From the NCBI RefSeq assembly GCF_048268305.1, contig NZ_JBLWVT010000009.1:1-64000 (forward strand): a stretch of 64,000 nucleotides of DNA, in the 5' to 3' direction. The position numbers were made by a program, and so were the translations under genes. The notes below the pieces were generated by a model. That model saw only the letters and a list, made by a program, of their open reading frames with translations, had not been told where the DNA came from and made no database searches. Below, one piece after another: positions 19,786 through 29,004 of this stretch. The stretch's first letter is position 1, and the number at the start of each line of letters is the position of its first letter. The stretch comes from Pseudodonghicola sp048268305 (GTDB lineage: Bacteria; Pseudomonadota; Alphaproteobacteria; Rhodobacterales; Rhodobacteraceae).

Positions 19786-20679
19786 ATGACAGACCCGCTC
19801 GACCGCGAAAAAGCCCGCGCCGCGGCCTGGTTCCGCGATCTGCGCGACCAGATCGTCGCCGCTTTCGAGGCGCTGGAAGACAGCCATGCCGAGGGCCCTT
19901 TCGCGGACGAGCCGCCGGCGCGGTTCGAGGTGCGGCAGACCCGGCGCAGCGCCGAGGATGGTGGCGATGCCGGTGGCGGGCTGATGAGCGTGATGTGCGG
20001 CGGCCGGGTGTTCGAGAAGGTCGGCGTCAATGTCTCGACCGTCTATGGCCGGCTGGCGGAGCGGGCGCAGGCCGCGATGATGGCGCGCAAGGGGCTGCCC
20101 GGGATGCAGGACGACCCGCGGTTCTGGGCCTCGGGGATTTCGCTGGTGGCGCATATGCGCAACCCGCATGTGCCGGCGGTCCACATGAACACCCGGATGT
20201 TCTGGACGCCGCATGCCTGGTGGTTTGGCGGCGGGTCGGATCTGAACCCCTGCATCGAATATGCCGAGGATACCGCCCATTTCCACGCCACCCAGCAGGC
20301 GCATCTCGACCCGCATGGAGCGGGTCACTATCCGCGGCTGAAGGCCTGGGCGGACGAGTATTTCTATATTCCCCACCGCAAGCGGGCGCGCGGCGTTGGC
20401 GGCATCTTCATGGATGATTACTGCTCGGGCGACTGGCAGGCCGATTTCGCGCTGACCCAGGATATCGGCCGCGCCTTCCTGCCGGCCTTCCTGCCGCTGG
20501 TGGAAAAGCGCCGGGGCCAGAGCTTTACCGAGGCCGACCGCGACACCCAGCTCGTCTATCGTGGCCAATATGCGGAATATAACCTGGTCTATGACCGGGG
20601 CACCAAATTCGGGCTGGAAACCGGCCATGACCCCGAGGCCGTGCTGATGAGCCTGCCGCCATTGGCCAAATGGCCGTGA
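19786..20679 (+). CDS. hemF: Oxygen-dependent coproporphyrinogen III oxidase
   Basis: A 297-residue aerobic enzyme converting coproporphyrinogen III to protoporphyrinogen IX with O2. Conserved HemF blocks are clear: SVMCGGRVFEKVGVN near residue 70, WFGGGSDLNP near 146, KRARGVGGIFMDD near 200 and YNLVYDRGTKFGL near 265. Length is normal. It complements the FNR-linked oxygen-independent hemN in the same window. Confidence 0.97.
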   Translation: MTDPLDREKARAAAWFRDLRDQIVAAFEALEDSHAEGPFADEPPARFEVRQTRRSAEDGGDAGGGLMSVMCGGRVFEKVGVNVSTVYGRLAERAQAAMMARKGLPGMQDDPRFWASGISLVAHMRNPHVPAVHMNTRMFWTPHAWWFGGGSDLNPCIEYAEDTAHFHATQQAHLDPHGAGHYPRLKAWADEYFYIPHRKRARGVGGIFMDDYCSGDWQADFALTQDIGRAFLPAFLPLVEKRRGQSFTEADRDTQLVYRGQYAEYNLVYDRGTKFGLETGHDPEAVLMSLPPLAKWP

Positions 20680-20707
20680 TCGGCATCATCGGTTGAGCTG
20701 CCGCAGC

Positions 20708-20729
20708 CTCTCCCCCCGGTCGGGGAGAG
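20708..20729. terminator. Hairpin between convergent hemF and 20741-21772
   Basis: CTCTCCCC and GGGGAGAG form an 8-bp stem 30 bp after the hemF stop. T-tracts on either side are weak, so its function as a terminator is tentative. Confidence 0.4.
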
Positions 20730-20740
20730 AGGGGTTTCGG

Positions 20741-21772
20741 TCAGTCGAAGGTGCCTGCCACCCGGCCCACCAGCATGAAGGCGCGGGCGGTGCGGGTCTC
20801 GGCCAGGGCCGTGATCTCGGCATCGGTGGCCTCTTCGGCGAAGGCGGCGAACATCTGGTCGAACCGACGCAGGAAATGATGCACCGCATCGCGGAAGATC
20901 GGATCCTGCTTCATCCGGGCCGCCGTCAGCGCCAGCGAGGATCGGTCGCGCACGCCGCCAAGGGCGGCGACCTCCCTGCCTCGGACGCCTTGCGCGAATT
21001 GCCGCCAGACCTCGGGGCGGGCGCGGTCGGGGTGCAGGTCATCCATATAGATGCCGTCCTGGCTGAGCAGGGTCAGAACGTCCTGCGCCGCCTGGATCAA
21101 CTGGGCTGCCTTGCGGTCCTTCAGCGCCCGGCGCAGCGCGTTGAATCCGACTTCGTCCTCGGCGGTTTCAGGGAAGTGCAGGGCGCGGATGAAATCCTCG
21201 TGGGCGAGCGGCGGCGACAACGCCTCGGCCGGGGTGCCCAGTTCAAGTGCGCCTTGGTCGCCCCCGCGCTCTTGCCCTGCGGCGGGGGCCGCCGGGACTG
21301 CCGGACGCGGTTCCGCGCCGCGAATGGTGTGGAAGGTCGCCAGCGCGGTTTCGGTTTTCTTCGCGGTCTCGGCGATTTCGTCCAGCTTCTTCTGGATCGT
21401 CCCGTCGAGCGGTATCGCGCCGCGTTGCGCCTGGGCGATCTGCGCCTGACGGATCGCATTGAGCGCCGCCTGCAGGCGCTGACTGTCCTCGCGCACCATC
21501 CGCGCGGTGCGCGCAGAGGTGGCCGCGACCCAGATCATCGCCACCGGCATGAAGATCGCCACCACACTCACAAGGAAACCGGGGCCGCCGGCAGTCTCAT
21601 CCGCCGCCGGAAGGCTCAGGAAATAGACCGCGGAGCCCACCAGCCACAGCACACTGAAGGCGGCGGCGATCATTTCGCCGCCGGAGAGCTGCGGCTTGCT
21701 CGGGCGATCGTACATGCCCAACGGCGTGCTGCGGGCGCGGCCGGTCTGTGGATCAGGACTGGGGCCGGACAT
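20741..21772 (-). CDS. Conserved membrane protein of unknown function
   Basis: A 343-residue protein with two hydrophobic segments near the N-terminus (residues about 35-55 and 66-85), then a charged helical stretch (about 90-140) that may be coiled coil, an Ala/Pro-rich linker, and an Ala- and Arg-rich C-terminal domain. It begins 14 bases after the greA stop on the same strand, so it may be cotranscribed with greA. I do not recognise a named family or catalytic motif. Confidence 0.75.
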   Translation of the reverse strand: MSGPSPDPQTGRARSTPLGMYDRPSKPQLSGGEMIAAAFSVLWLVGSAVYFLSLPAADETAGGPGFLVSVVAIFMPVAMIWVAATSARTARMVREDSQRLQAALNAIRQAQIAQAQRGAIPLDGTIQKKLDEIAETAKKTETALATFHTIRGAEPRPAVPAAPAAGQERGGDQGALELGTPAEALSPPLAHEDFIRALHFPETAEDEVGFNALRRALKDRKAAQLIQAAQDVLTLLSQDGIYMDDLHPDRARPEVWRQFAQGVRGREVAALGGVRDRSSLALTAARMKQDPIFRDAVHHFLRRFDQMFAAFAEEATDAEITALAETRTARAFMLVGRVAGTFD

Positions 21773-21786
21773 CGCGGGCGACTCCG

Positions 21787-22257
21787 TTAGATATAGACAA
21801 TCTTGAGAACCTCGTAGGACCGCTCACCGCCGGGCGTGCGGACTTCGACGCTGTCGCCTTCATCCTTGCCGATCAGGGCGCGGGCGATGGGCGATTTGAT
21901 GTTCAGCAGGCCGCGTTCGATATCGGCTTCATGCTCGCCGACGATCTGCCAGGTCTTTTCCTCGTCGGTATCCTCGTCCACCAGCGTGACGGTGGCGCCG
22001 AACTTGATCGGCCCGGACAGCTTCGACGGTTCGATGACATCGGCCAGCGACAGCACGCCCTCAAGCTCCTTGATGCGGCCCTCGATGAAGGACTGCTTTT
22101 CCCGGGCCGAGTGATATTCGGCGTTCTCCGACAGGTCGCCATGCTCGCGCGCTTCGGCGATCGCCTTGATGATCGCGGGGCGCTCGATGGACTTGAGCTG
22201 TTTCAGTTCGGCTTCGAGCGCAGCGAAACCGGTCGGCGTCATCAGGATTTTTTCCAT
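21787..22257 (-). CDS. greA: Transcription elongation factor GreA
   Basis: A 156-residue factor that rescues backtracked RNA polymerase by stimulating transcript cleavage. The coiled-coil tip has the DLSENAEYHSAR signature (residues 41-52) carrying the acidic residues needed for cleavage; the C-terminal FKBP-like domain ends in YEVLKIVYI. The ATG at 22257 is chosen for its length fit and GGAAG 8 bases upstream. Confidence 0.97.
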   Translation of the reverse strand: MEKILMTPTGFAALEAELKQLKSIERPAIIKAIAEAREHGDLSENAEYHSAREKQSFIEGRIKELEGVLSLADVIEPSKLSGPIKFGATVTLVDEDTDEEKTWQIVGEHEADIERGLLNIKSPIARALIGKDEGDSVEVRTPGGERSYEVLKIVYI

Positions 22258-22465
22258 GTCTTTCGCTTCCACGCATGAATTTCGCCCCGCCGCGCGAGGC
22301 GCCGGGGCGATTGGTAGGTTGTCAGATACCTGACCCAAACGCAGGGCAGAATGCAAGAGGGCTGCGCGGCCGGGGCGGCGAGATGCCTATCGCCGGTACT
22401 CCGGCGGCGGCGGGGAAGCGGGAGGCGGACCCCAGCAGAAAGGGGAGGTGGCCAGTGGCAGAAAC

Positions 22466-22849
22466 TCAGTCATCATAGGCCACTATCTCGAATTCGATGC
22501 CATTGTCGTCGTCGAAATAGAACCGTTTTCCGGGCTCGTAAGCGGCATGGCTGTGGGGGGTGAAGCCTGCGGCCTTCACTTGGGCCTCGGCCGCGTCGAT
22601 ATCGCGCACGACGATTCCCAGGTGATTCAGCCCGCCTTGGCGGGAATAGCGCGGCTCGCCCGGTTGCAGCGGCGTTGTCGGCCGGTAAAGCGCCAGATAG
22701 CTCGTCTCGCTGCCCACATGGACGGTATAGCCGCCATTGAGCGCCGGGCCAGACCAGCGCTTTGTCCAGCCGAACACCTGTTGCAGCCAGGCGGCCGTGG
22801 CGTCGGGATCCGCGACGGTGAGGTTGGTGTGTTCCAGTTCAGAGGTCAT
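22466..22849 (-). CDS. VOC-family (glyoxalase/dioxygenase fold) protein
   Basis: A 127-residue single-domain vicinal-oxygen-chelate protein with metal-ligand candidates His6 (LEHTNLTV), His at NHLGIVV and Glu at GIEFEIV. The arrangement is typical of lactoylglutathione-lyase-like proteins. It is divergent from soxR; a SoxR-like operator and a long-spacer promoter lie between. It is likely a redox-stress-induced detoxification protein, inferred from this context. Confidence 0.87.
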   Translation of the reverse strand: MTSELEHTNLTVADPDATAAWLQQVFGWTKRWSGPALNGGYTVHVGSETSYLALYRPTTPLQPGEPRYSRQGGLNHLGIVVRDIDAAEAQVKAAGFTPHSHAAYEPGKRFYFDDDNGIEFEIVAYDD

Positions 22850-22893
22850 TGGCCTGTCCTTTCCGTTTTGCCTTGACCTGATCCGGTCTAATT

Positions 22894-22911
22894 TCTCAAC
22901 CTAACTTGAGG
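22894..22911. promoter_or_regulatory. SoxR-like operator between VOC gene and soxR
   Basis: An inverted repeat, CTCAA-N6-TTGAG, in the context TCTCAACCTAACTTGAGG. It closely resembles the SoxR box CCTCAAGTTAACTTGAGG. Reading towards the VOC gene, TTGACC and TAGACC lie about 19 bases apart around it, the stretched spacing used by MerR-family activators. Confidence 0.8.
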
Positions 22912-22936
22912 TCAAGAGATTTCTGAGAGGGATGGC

Positions 22937-23404
22937 ATGCCACAGCAGAACGAGCCTCGGGCAGGGGTGTCGATCGGGGTCCTTGCCGGGCGTACCGGCC
23001 TGGCGGTCTCGGCGATCCGCTATTACGAGGATCAGGGGCTGATCACCCCCTGGCGCAATGCCGGCGGTCAGCGGCGGTTCCTGCGCGCCGATATCCGCCG
23101 GCTCAGCTTTGTGCGGATTGCGCAGCAGCTCGGGTTCACCTTGCCCGAGATTCGCGATCTGCTGGCCGAATTGCCCAATGGGCGCACCCCGACGCCGGCG
23201 GATTGGAGCCGCATGGGCGACCGGTTCCGGGCCCGTCTGGACGCGCGAATCGAAACCCTGCAACGGCTGCGCGACGATCTGGATGGCTGCATCGGCTGCG
23301 GCTGTCTGTCCCTGCCGAAATGCGCCCTGTACAATCCCGGCGACCGGGCGGCGCAAAAAGGCGAGGGGCCACGCTATCTTATGGGAGACAGACCGGAAAT
23401 CTGA
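22937..23404 (+). CDS. soxR: Redox-sensing MerR-family activator SoxR
   Basis: A 155-residue regulator with an N-terminal MerR winged helix (AIRYYEDQGLI, residues 26-36), a dimerisation coiled coil, and the SoxR [2Fe-2S] ligands C-x2-C-x-C-x5-C (Cys118, Cys121, Cys123, Cys129). In non-enteric bacteria SoxR senses redox-cycling compounds and directly controls a few small operons. Here the divergent VOC gene is the obvious target. Confidence 0.96.
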   Translation: MPQQNEPRAGVSIGVLAGRTGLAVSAIRYYEDQGLITPWRNAGGQRRFLRADIRRLSFVRIAQQLGFTLPEIRDLLAELPNGRTPTPADWSRMGDRFRARLDARIETLQRLRDDLDGCIGCGCLSLPKCALYNPGDRAAQKGEGPRYLMGDRPEI

Positions 23405-23543
23405 CCGGATGTGCGAAATCCTCGCCGCCTTTGCTGACGCGGTGTTGCGATTGACCGAAGGGGCTGCCAAAAGGTAACGAGCCACGAAAGATTGTTGCCC
23501 CTGACGCGGGCACTTGAAGAAGATCTAGCCAGGGAGCCGCTCA

Positions 23544-25193
23544 ATGGCCGAAATTGAACGCGAAGCGATGGAATATGACGTTGTGATCGTCGGGGCCGGC
23601 CCTGCTGGTCTCTCCGCCGCCATCCGCCTGAAACAGCTCGACGCCGATCTGAACGTGGTCGTTCTTGAAAAGGGCTCTGAAGTCGGCGCGCATATTCTGT
23701 CGGGGGCCGTGCTGGATCCGGTCGGTCTGACCGCGCTGATCCCGGACTGGAAGGAAAAGGGCGCGCCGCTGAACACGCCGGTGATCGAGGACAACTTCCT
23801 CATGCTGGGCGAGGGCGGCAAGATCCGCGTGCCGAACTGGCCGATGCCGCCGCTGATGAACAACCACGGCAACTATATCGTCTCGATGGCCAATGTCTGC
23901 CGCTGGATGGCGGAACAGGCCGAGGAGATGGGCATCGAAATCTTCCCCGGCATGTCCTGCTCGGAGCTGGTCTATGGCGACAACGGCGAAGTGAAGGGCG
24001 TGGTCGCGGGCGAGTTCGGCAAGAACCCCGATGGCACCCCCGGCCCGTCGTATGAGCCGGGCATGGAGCTGCACGGCAAATATGTCTTCCTCTCCGAAGG
24101 TGCCCGCGGGTCGCTGTCGAAAGAGGTGATCGCGAAATATGACCTGTCGAAGGGTCATTGCCCGCAGAAATTCGGTCTCGGCATGAAAGAGATCTGGGAG
24201 ATCGACCCGGCCAAGCACAAGCTGGGCTCGGTCACCCATACGATGGGCTGGCCGCTGGGATCGAACGCCGGCGGCGGGTCGTTCATCTATCACCTTGAGA
24301 ACAATCAGGTTTACATCGGTTTCGTGGTTCACCTGAATTATGAGAACCCCTATCTCTTCCCCTATATGGAATTCCAGCGCTTCAAGCATCACCCGATGAT
24401 CGCCGAGCTGCTGGAAGGCGGCAAGCGGGTGGCCTATGGCGCGCGTGCCATCACCGAAGGCGGCTGGCAGTCGATGCCGAAGATGGTCGCCCCCGGCGTG
24501 GCGCTGCTGGGCTGCTCGGTCGGCATGGTCAACGTGCCGCGCATCAAGGGCAATCACAATGCGATGCTGTCGGGCAAGGCCGCGGCCGAGGCGGCCTATG
24601 AGGCGATCCAGGCCGGTCGTTCGGCTGACGAGCTGACGGCCTATGAAACCGAAGTGCGCACCGGCGCCATCGGCCAGGATCTGAAGAAGGTCCGCAACGT
24701 CAAGCCGATGTGGTCGAAATGGGGTCTGCTGCCGTCGCTGGCCTTTGGCGGGCTCGACATGTGGACCAATACCTTCGGCTTCTCGTTCTTCGGTACGCTG
24801 AAGCATGGCAAGAGCGATGCGGCGGCCACTGGCGAGGCGAAGAATTTCAAGCCGATCGACTATCCGAAACCGGATGGCAAGATCAGCTTTGACCGGCTCA
24901 CCAACGTGTCGTTCAGCTTCACCAACCACGAGGAAAGCCAGCCCTGCCACCTGCAGCTGAAGGACCCGTCGATCCCGCTGAAGGTGAACCTGCCGAAATA
25001 TGCGGAACCGGCGCAGCGCTATTGCCCGGCCGGGGTCTATGAGGTGGTCGAGGAAGAGGGCAAGGAGCCGCGCTTCGTGATCAACTTCCAGAACTGCGTC
25101 CACTGCAAGACCTGCGACATCAAGGATCCCAGCCAGAACATCAACTGGACCACGCCGCAGGGTGGGGACGGCCCGAACTATCCCAATATGTAA
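23544..25193 (+). CDS. etfD: Electron transfer flavoprotein-ubiquinone oxidoreductase
   Basis: A 549-residue membrane-associated enzyme passing electrons from ETF (fatty and amino acid dehydrogenases) to ubiquinone. N-terminal FAD motif DVVIVGAGPAGLSAAI (residues 12-27); C-terminal 4Fe-4S ligands in YCPAGVYE and NCVHCKTCDIKDP. Length and domain order match the family. It stands alone, followed by a strong hairpin terminator; the etfAB genes are not in this window. Confidence 0.97.
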   Translation: MAEIEREAMEYDVVIVGAGPAGLSAAIRLKQLDADLNVVVLEKGSEVGAHILSGAVLDPVGLTALIPDWKEKGAPLNTPVIEDNFLMLGEGGKIRVPNWPMPPLMNNHGNYIVSMANVCRWMAEQAEEMGIEIFPGMSCSELVYGDNGEVKGVVAGEFGKNPDGTPGPSYEPGMELHGKYVFLSEGARGSLSKEVIAKYDLSKGHCPQKFGLGMKEIWEIDPAKHKLGSVTHTMGWPLGSNAGGGSFIYHLENNQVYIGFVVHLNYENPYLFPYMEFQRFKHHPMIAELLEGGKRVAYGARAITEGGWQSMPKMVAPGVALLGCSVGMVNVPRIKGNHNAMLSGKAAAEAAYEAIQAGRSADELTAYETEVRTGAIGQDLKKVRNVKPMWSKWGLLPSLAFGGLDMWTNTFGFSFFGTLKHGKSDAAATGEAKNFKPIDYPKPDGKISFDRLTNVSFSFTNHEESQPCHLQLKDPSIPLKVNLPKYAEPAQRYCPAGVYEVVEEEGKEPRFVINFQNCVHCKTCDIKDPSQNINWTTPQGGDGPNYPNM

Positions 25194-25207
25194 CCAAGCA
25201 ATGACAG

Positions 25208-25234
25208 AACGCGCCCGGAAACGGGCGTGTTCTT
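25208..25234 (+). terminator. Terminator of etfD
   Basis: A 10-bp stem with one G-T pair (25208-25217 with 25222-25231) and a GAAA tetraloop, ending in GTTCTT, 15 bp after the stop codon. Confidence 0.8.
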
Positions 25235-25272
25235 GCCCTTGTCTGCGGTTCAGCCTAGCTTGGGGCTGTCGC

Positions 25273-27045
25273 ATGAAGAGAGGCAGATTTCCGGTGACAA
25301 CCCTTTTTCGTCGCATGGCCACCGCCCTTTTGGCCGTGTCGGTCGCATTCCCGGCGCCACTCTGGGCGCAAACCGCCGAGACGTCTCCGCAACAACCCCT
25401 GCTAGAGGTCGGCGCTGGCGCCTATCTCGCCGGGCGATATGCGTTGTTCGAAAGCAATTTCGCCGCCTCGGCAGAATATTTTGCCCGTGCCCTGGCGGAT
25501 GATCCCGACAATCCGGGGCTGATGGAAAGCCTGGTGCTGTCGCAGCTCGCGCTGGGGCGGGTCGATCTGGCCCTGCCGGTGGCGGAGCGGATGACGGCCA
25601 GCGGGCTGCAAAGCCAGGCGGCGCGGATGGCGATCGCCGCCGACCGGATCGAGCGTGAGGATTTCGGGCCGCTGATCACGGCCAACAGCGACAAGGATGG
25701 CATCGGCCCGCTGATCGACGGGTTGCTCGCGGCCTGGGCCTATATGGGCACCGGCTCGGTCTCCAAGGCGCTGGAGCGGTTCGATGCGGTTGCCGATGAA
25801 AAGGGCGTGCGCAGTTTCGCGCTTTATCAGAAGGCGCTGGCGCTGGCGCTGGTCGGCGATTTCGAGGGGGCCGAGGCGATCTATGCCGACGAGACCACGG
25901 GCCTGTCCGGCCTGTCGCGTCGGGCGGTGATCGCGCGGGCCGAGATCCTGTCGCAGCTTGGTCGAGACGAGGCGGCGCTCGAGGCGATCAGCGAGGCCTT
26001 CGGGGCGACGCTTGATCCGGCGCTGATGGCGATGGCCGAGCGGCTGAAGGCGGGCGAGGTGGTGCCCTTCGATCAGGTGACCAGCATCCGCGACGGCATG
26101 GCCGAGGTGTTCTTTACTATCGGCGCGGCGCTGAAGGGCGAGGCGTCAGAGGACTACGCGCTGATCTATGCCCGCATCGCCACCTATCTGCGCCCCGATC
26201 ATATCGACGCGCTGCTGCTCTGCGCCGATCTGCTGGACAAGCTGGGGCAATACGATCTGGCGGAGGAGACCTTCAAGCAGGTCCCGGCCAATAGCCCCGA
26301 CTATCATGCCGCAGAACTGGGCCGGGCCGAGGTGCTGCGCCGCGCCGGCAGAATCGAGGCGGCGATCGAGGTATTGGAGCGGCTGGCGCGCGACTATCCC
26401 AGGCTGCCGACGGTCAACAGTGCGCTGGGCGATCTGCTGCGGCAGCAGGAGGATTACAAGGGCGCCGTCGCCGCTTATGACAAGGCGCTGGAATATACCG
26501 ACGAAGGCGCTCCGGGAGAGTGGTTCCTGCTCTATGCCCGCGGCATCTCGCATGAGCGTCTGAAGCAGTGGGACGCGGCCGAGGCCGATTTCCGTCATGC
26601 GTTGCAGCTCTATCCCGACCAGCCGCAGGTGCTGAACTATCTGGGCTATTCCATGGTCGAGCGGAAGGCCAACCTGGACGAGGCGCTGGCGATGATCCAG
26701 CGCGCCGCCGAGGCCCAGCCAGACAGTGGCTATATCGTCGATTCGCTGGGCTGGGTGCTTTATCGCATGGGCCGCTATGACGAGGCGGTCAGCCAGATGG
26801 AACGCGCGGTCGAGCTGATGGCGGTCGATCCGGTGGTCAATGATCACCTGGGCGATGTCTATTGGGCGGTGGGCCGCAAGCGCGAGGCGGAGTTCCAGTG
26901 GAAGCGGGCGCTGTCCTTTATCAAGTCCGACGACAGCGACAACGAGGCCGACCCGGCCCGGATCCGGCGCAAGCTGGAGGTGGGGCTCGACAAGGTGCTG
27001 GAGGAAGAGGGGGCGCCGCCCCTGCGTGCCCCCCATGGCGATTGA
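25273..27045 (+). CDS. Secreted tetratricopeptide-repeat protein
   Basis: About 590 residues: a signal peptide (residues 1-35, ending PLWAQ) followed by many TPR units across nearly the whole chain, with clear repeats such as AYDKALEY and YIVDSLGWVLYRMGRYDEAV near the C-terminus. TPR arrays scaffold protein complexes, so this is probably a periplasmic or outer-membrane-associated adaptor. The start at 25273 gives a proper signal peptide; the frame is open further upstream. It overlaps ispE by 11 bp, so the two are coupled, a pairing I cannot explain functionally. Confidence 0.87.
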   Translation: MKRGRFPVTTLFRRMATALLAVSVAFPAPLWAQTAETSPQQPLLEVGAGAYLAGRYALFESNFAASAEYFARALADDPDNPGLMESLVLSQLALGRVDLALPVAERMTASGLQSQAARMAIAADRIEREDFGPLITANSDKDGIGPLIDGLLAAWAYMGTGSVSKALERFDAVADEKGVRSFALYQKALALALVGDFEGAEAIYADETTGLSGLSRRAVIARAEILSQLGRDEAALEAISEAFGATLDPALMAMAERLKAGEVVPFDQVTSIRDGMAEVFFTIGAALKGEASEDYALIYARIATYLRPDHIDALLLCADLLDKLGQYDLAEETFKQVPANSPDYHAAELGRAEVLRRAGRIEAAIEVLERLARDYPRLPTVNSALGDLLRQQEDYKGAVAAYDKALEYTDEGAPGEWFLLYARGISHERLKQWDAAEADFRHALQLYPDQPQVLNYLGYSMVERKANLDEALAMIQRAAEAQPDSGYIVDSLGWVLYRMGRYDEAVSQMERAVELMAVDPVVNDHLGDVYWAVGRKREAEFQWKRALSFIKSDDSDNEADPARIRRKLEVGLDKVLEEEGAPPLRAPHGD

Positions 27046-27850
27046 GCTTGGCGCCCCGGTCAAGATCAACCTGACGCTGCATGTCACCGGCCAGCGCGAT
27101 GACGGCTATCACCTGCTCGATTCGCTGGTGGTCTTCGCGCCCCTGGGCGATCGGCTCTGGGTGGAGCCGGCCTGTCGGATGGAGCTGGAGGTAACCGGCC
27201 CCTTCGCCGCAGGCGTGCCCGAGGATGGGCGCAATCTGGTTTGGCGGGCCGCCGATCTGGCCGGGCAGACCCTGCGGATCCGGCTGGAAAAGAACCTGCC
27301 CCATGGCGCCGGCATCGGCGGGGGCTCCTCGGACGCGGCGGCGATCCTGCGGACCTTCGACGCGCCCGAGCGGGCGATCGAACTGGGCGCCGACGTGCCG
27401 GTCTGCCTGTCGTCCCGGCCGCAGCGGATGGAAGGCATGGGCGAGCGGCTGAGCCGCGCCACGGGGGTGCCGGCGCTGCCCCTGGTGCTGGTGAATCCGG
27501 GCGTGTCCCTGCCGACGCCGGCGGTGTTCACGGCGCTGACGGCGAAGGAAAACCCCGGCATGGAGCGGCTGGGGGACTGGCCCGACAGGGCGGGCTTTGT
27601 GGAATGGCTGGGGGCGCAGCGCAACGATCTGGAACCGCCAGCCCGCGCCCTGGCCCCGGTGATCGGCGATGTGCTGGCCGCCCTTGCGGCGGCGGGATGC
27701 GATCTGGCCCGCATGTCGGGATCGGGCGCCACCTGCTTCGGCCTCTTCGCCTCTGACGCGGCGGCGGCACAGGCCGCCGAGCGGCTGGCCCGCGCCCATC
27801 CCGGCTGGTGGGTTCGCAGCTGTGAGACCATCCCCAGCGCCGACATCTGA
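27035..27850 (+). CDS. ispE: 4-diphosphocytidyl-2-C-methyl-D-erythritol kinase
   Basis: A 271-residue GHMP kinase of the non-mevalonate isoprenoid pathway, phosphorylating the 2-hydroxyl of CDP-methylerythritol. The substrate lysine region APVKINLTLHV (residues 7-17), the ATP loop PHGAGIGGGSSDAAA (near 90-104) and the C-terminal SGSGATCFGLF are intact. It starts inside the end of the TPR gene. A polyprenyl diphosphate synthase, a later user of this pathway, lies convergently downstream. Confidence 0.95.
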   Translation: MAIELGAPVKINLTLHVTGQRDDGYHLLDSLVVFAPLGDRLWVEPACRMELEVTGPFAAGVPEDGRNLVWRAADLAGQTLRIRLEKNLPHGAGIGGGSSDAAAILRTFDAPERAIELGADVPVCLSSRPQRMEGMGERLSRATGVPALPLVLVNPGVSLPTPAVFTALTAKENPGMERLGDWPDRAGFVEWLGAQRNDLEPPARALAPVIGDVLAALAAAGCDLARMSGSGATCFGLFASDAAAAQAAERLARAHPGWWVRSCETIPSADI

Positions 27851-27891
27851 CCGGCCTGGAGGGAATGTGGCCGGATCGTGGTGCCAAGCCC

Positions 27892-27946
27892 GATGCGCCC
27901 CGTCGGGGCGCAGCCTCCGGCGGGGATATTTTCAGCTAGAAAAAGG
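27892..27946 (-). repeat. Dispersed intergenic repeat, copy B
   Basis: Read on the minus strand it matches copy A (14899-14950): a T-rich tract, CTAGCTGAAAATATCCCCGC, then hairpin TGCGCCCC GAC GGGGCGCA. One stem pair differs from copy A on both arms (compensatory). It lies between the 3' ends of ispE and the polyprenyl synthase gene. Confidence 0.75.
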
Positions 27947-27948
27947 GC

Positions 27949-28947
27949 TCAGGACAGGCGCGAGACCACATAGGCCGCGAGATCGTGCAGCATGGTGCGG
28001 AGCTCGTGGTCGGGCAGGGTGGTCAGCGCCGCCTGCGCCTTTTGCGCCCAGGCCTCGGCGTCGAGCCGGGTGGCTGTCAGGGTGTCGTATTTTGCCATCA
28101 GGGCCAGCGCCCGGTCGAGATCGCCGTCCTGCTGCTGCCCCTTCTCGATGGTGCGCTGCCAGAAGGCATATTCTTCGTCGGTTGCCTTGGCCACGGCCTT
28201 GATCACCGGCAGGGTCAGCTTGCGTTCGCGGAAATCGTCGCCGACATTCTTGCCAGTGGCCGAGCTGTCGCCCTGATAATCGAGCAGGTCGTCGGCGATC
28301 TGGAAGGCAATCCCCAGCGCGTCGCCATAGTCGAACAGCGCCCGCACCTGCGGTTCGGCTGCGCCGGCGATGACACCGCCGGCCTCGGTCGCCGCCGAAA
28401 AGAGCGCCGCGGTCTTGCCGCGGGCCACTTGCAGATAGACCTCTTCATTGGTCTTCAGATCGGTCGCCGCGGTCATCTGCAGCACCTCGCCCTCGGAAAT
28501 CGTGGCGGAGGCGTTCGAGAGGATCTCAAGCACCCGCAGGCTGCCGGTCTCGACCATGAGCTGGAAGCTGCGCGAGAACAGATAGTCCCCGACCAGAACG
28601 CTCGACTTGTTGTCCCACAACAGGTTGGCGGTGGGACGGCCGCGTCGCTTTTCGCTTTCGTCGACCACGTCGTCGTGCAGCAGCGTCGCGGTATGGATGA
28701 ATTCCACCGCCGTGGCGAGGCCGATGTGGTGGTCGCCCTGATAGCCTGAGAGTTTGGCGGCGGCCAGCGTCAGCATCGGACGCAGCCGCTTGCCGCCGGC
28801 CCCGACGAGATGGGCCGTGATTTCGGGAATGCGGGGGGCGTGATCGGAATGCATCCGCTGCCGGATCAGCCGGTCGACCCCAGCCATTTCGTCAGAGAGC
28901 GCGGCCGCCAGGCGGTCATGGGGTTTCGTGACGATACTGATATTCAT
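27949..28947 (-). CDS. Long-chain polyprenyl diphosphate synthase (ubiquinone side chain)
   Basis: A 332-residue trans-prenyltransferase with both aspartate-rich motifs, DDVVD (92-96, FARM) and DDLLD (219-223, SARM), and GGKRLRP (51-57). It condenses isopentenyl diphosphate units to the all-trans tail of ubiquinone, octa- to decaprenyl (IspB/DdsA type); in Rhodobacteraceae the product is usually decaprenyl, but chain length cannot be read here. ATG at 28947 is divergent from the DUF2007 gene. Confidence 0.94.
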   Translation of the reverse strand: MNISIVTKPHDRLAAALSDEMAGVDRLIRQRMHSDHAPRIPEITAHLVGAGGKRLRPMLTLAAAKLSGYQGDHHIGLATAVEFIHTATLLHDDVVDESEKRRGRPTANLLWDNKSSVLVGDYLFSRSFQLMVETGSLRVLEILSNASATISEGEVLQMTAATDLKTNEEVYLQVARGKTAALFSAATEAGGVIAGAAEPQVRALFDYGDALGIAFQIADDLLDYQGDSSATGKNVGDDFRERKLTLPVIKAVAKATDEEYAFWQRTIEKGQQQDGDLDRALALMAKYDTLTATRLDAEAWAQKAQAALTTLPDHELRTMLHDLAAYVVSRLS

Positions 28948-29004
28948 GGCGCTTTCATCCCCAAGGCTCGACATCCTGCGCGGCTTGCCCTTACATCCCG
29001 TGTT

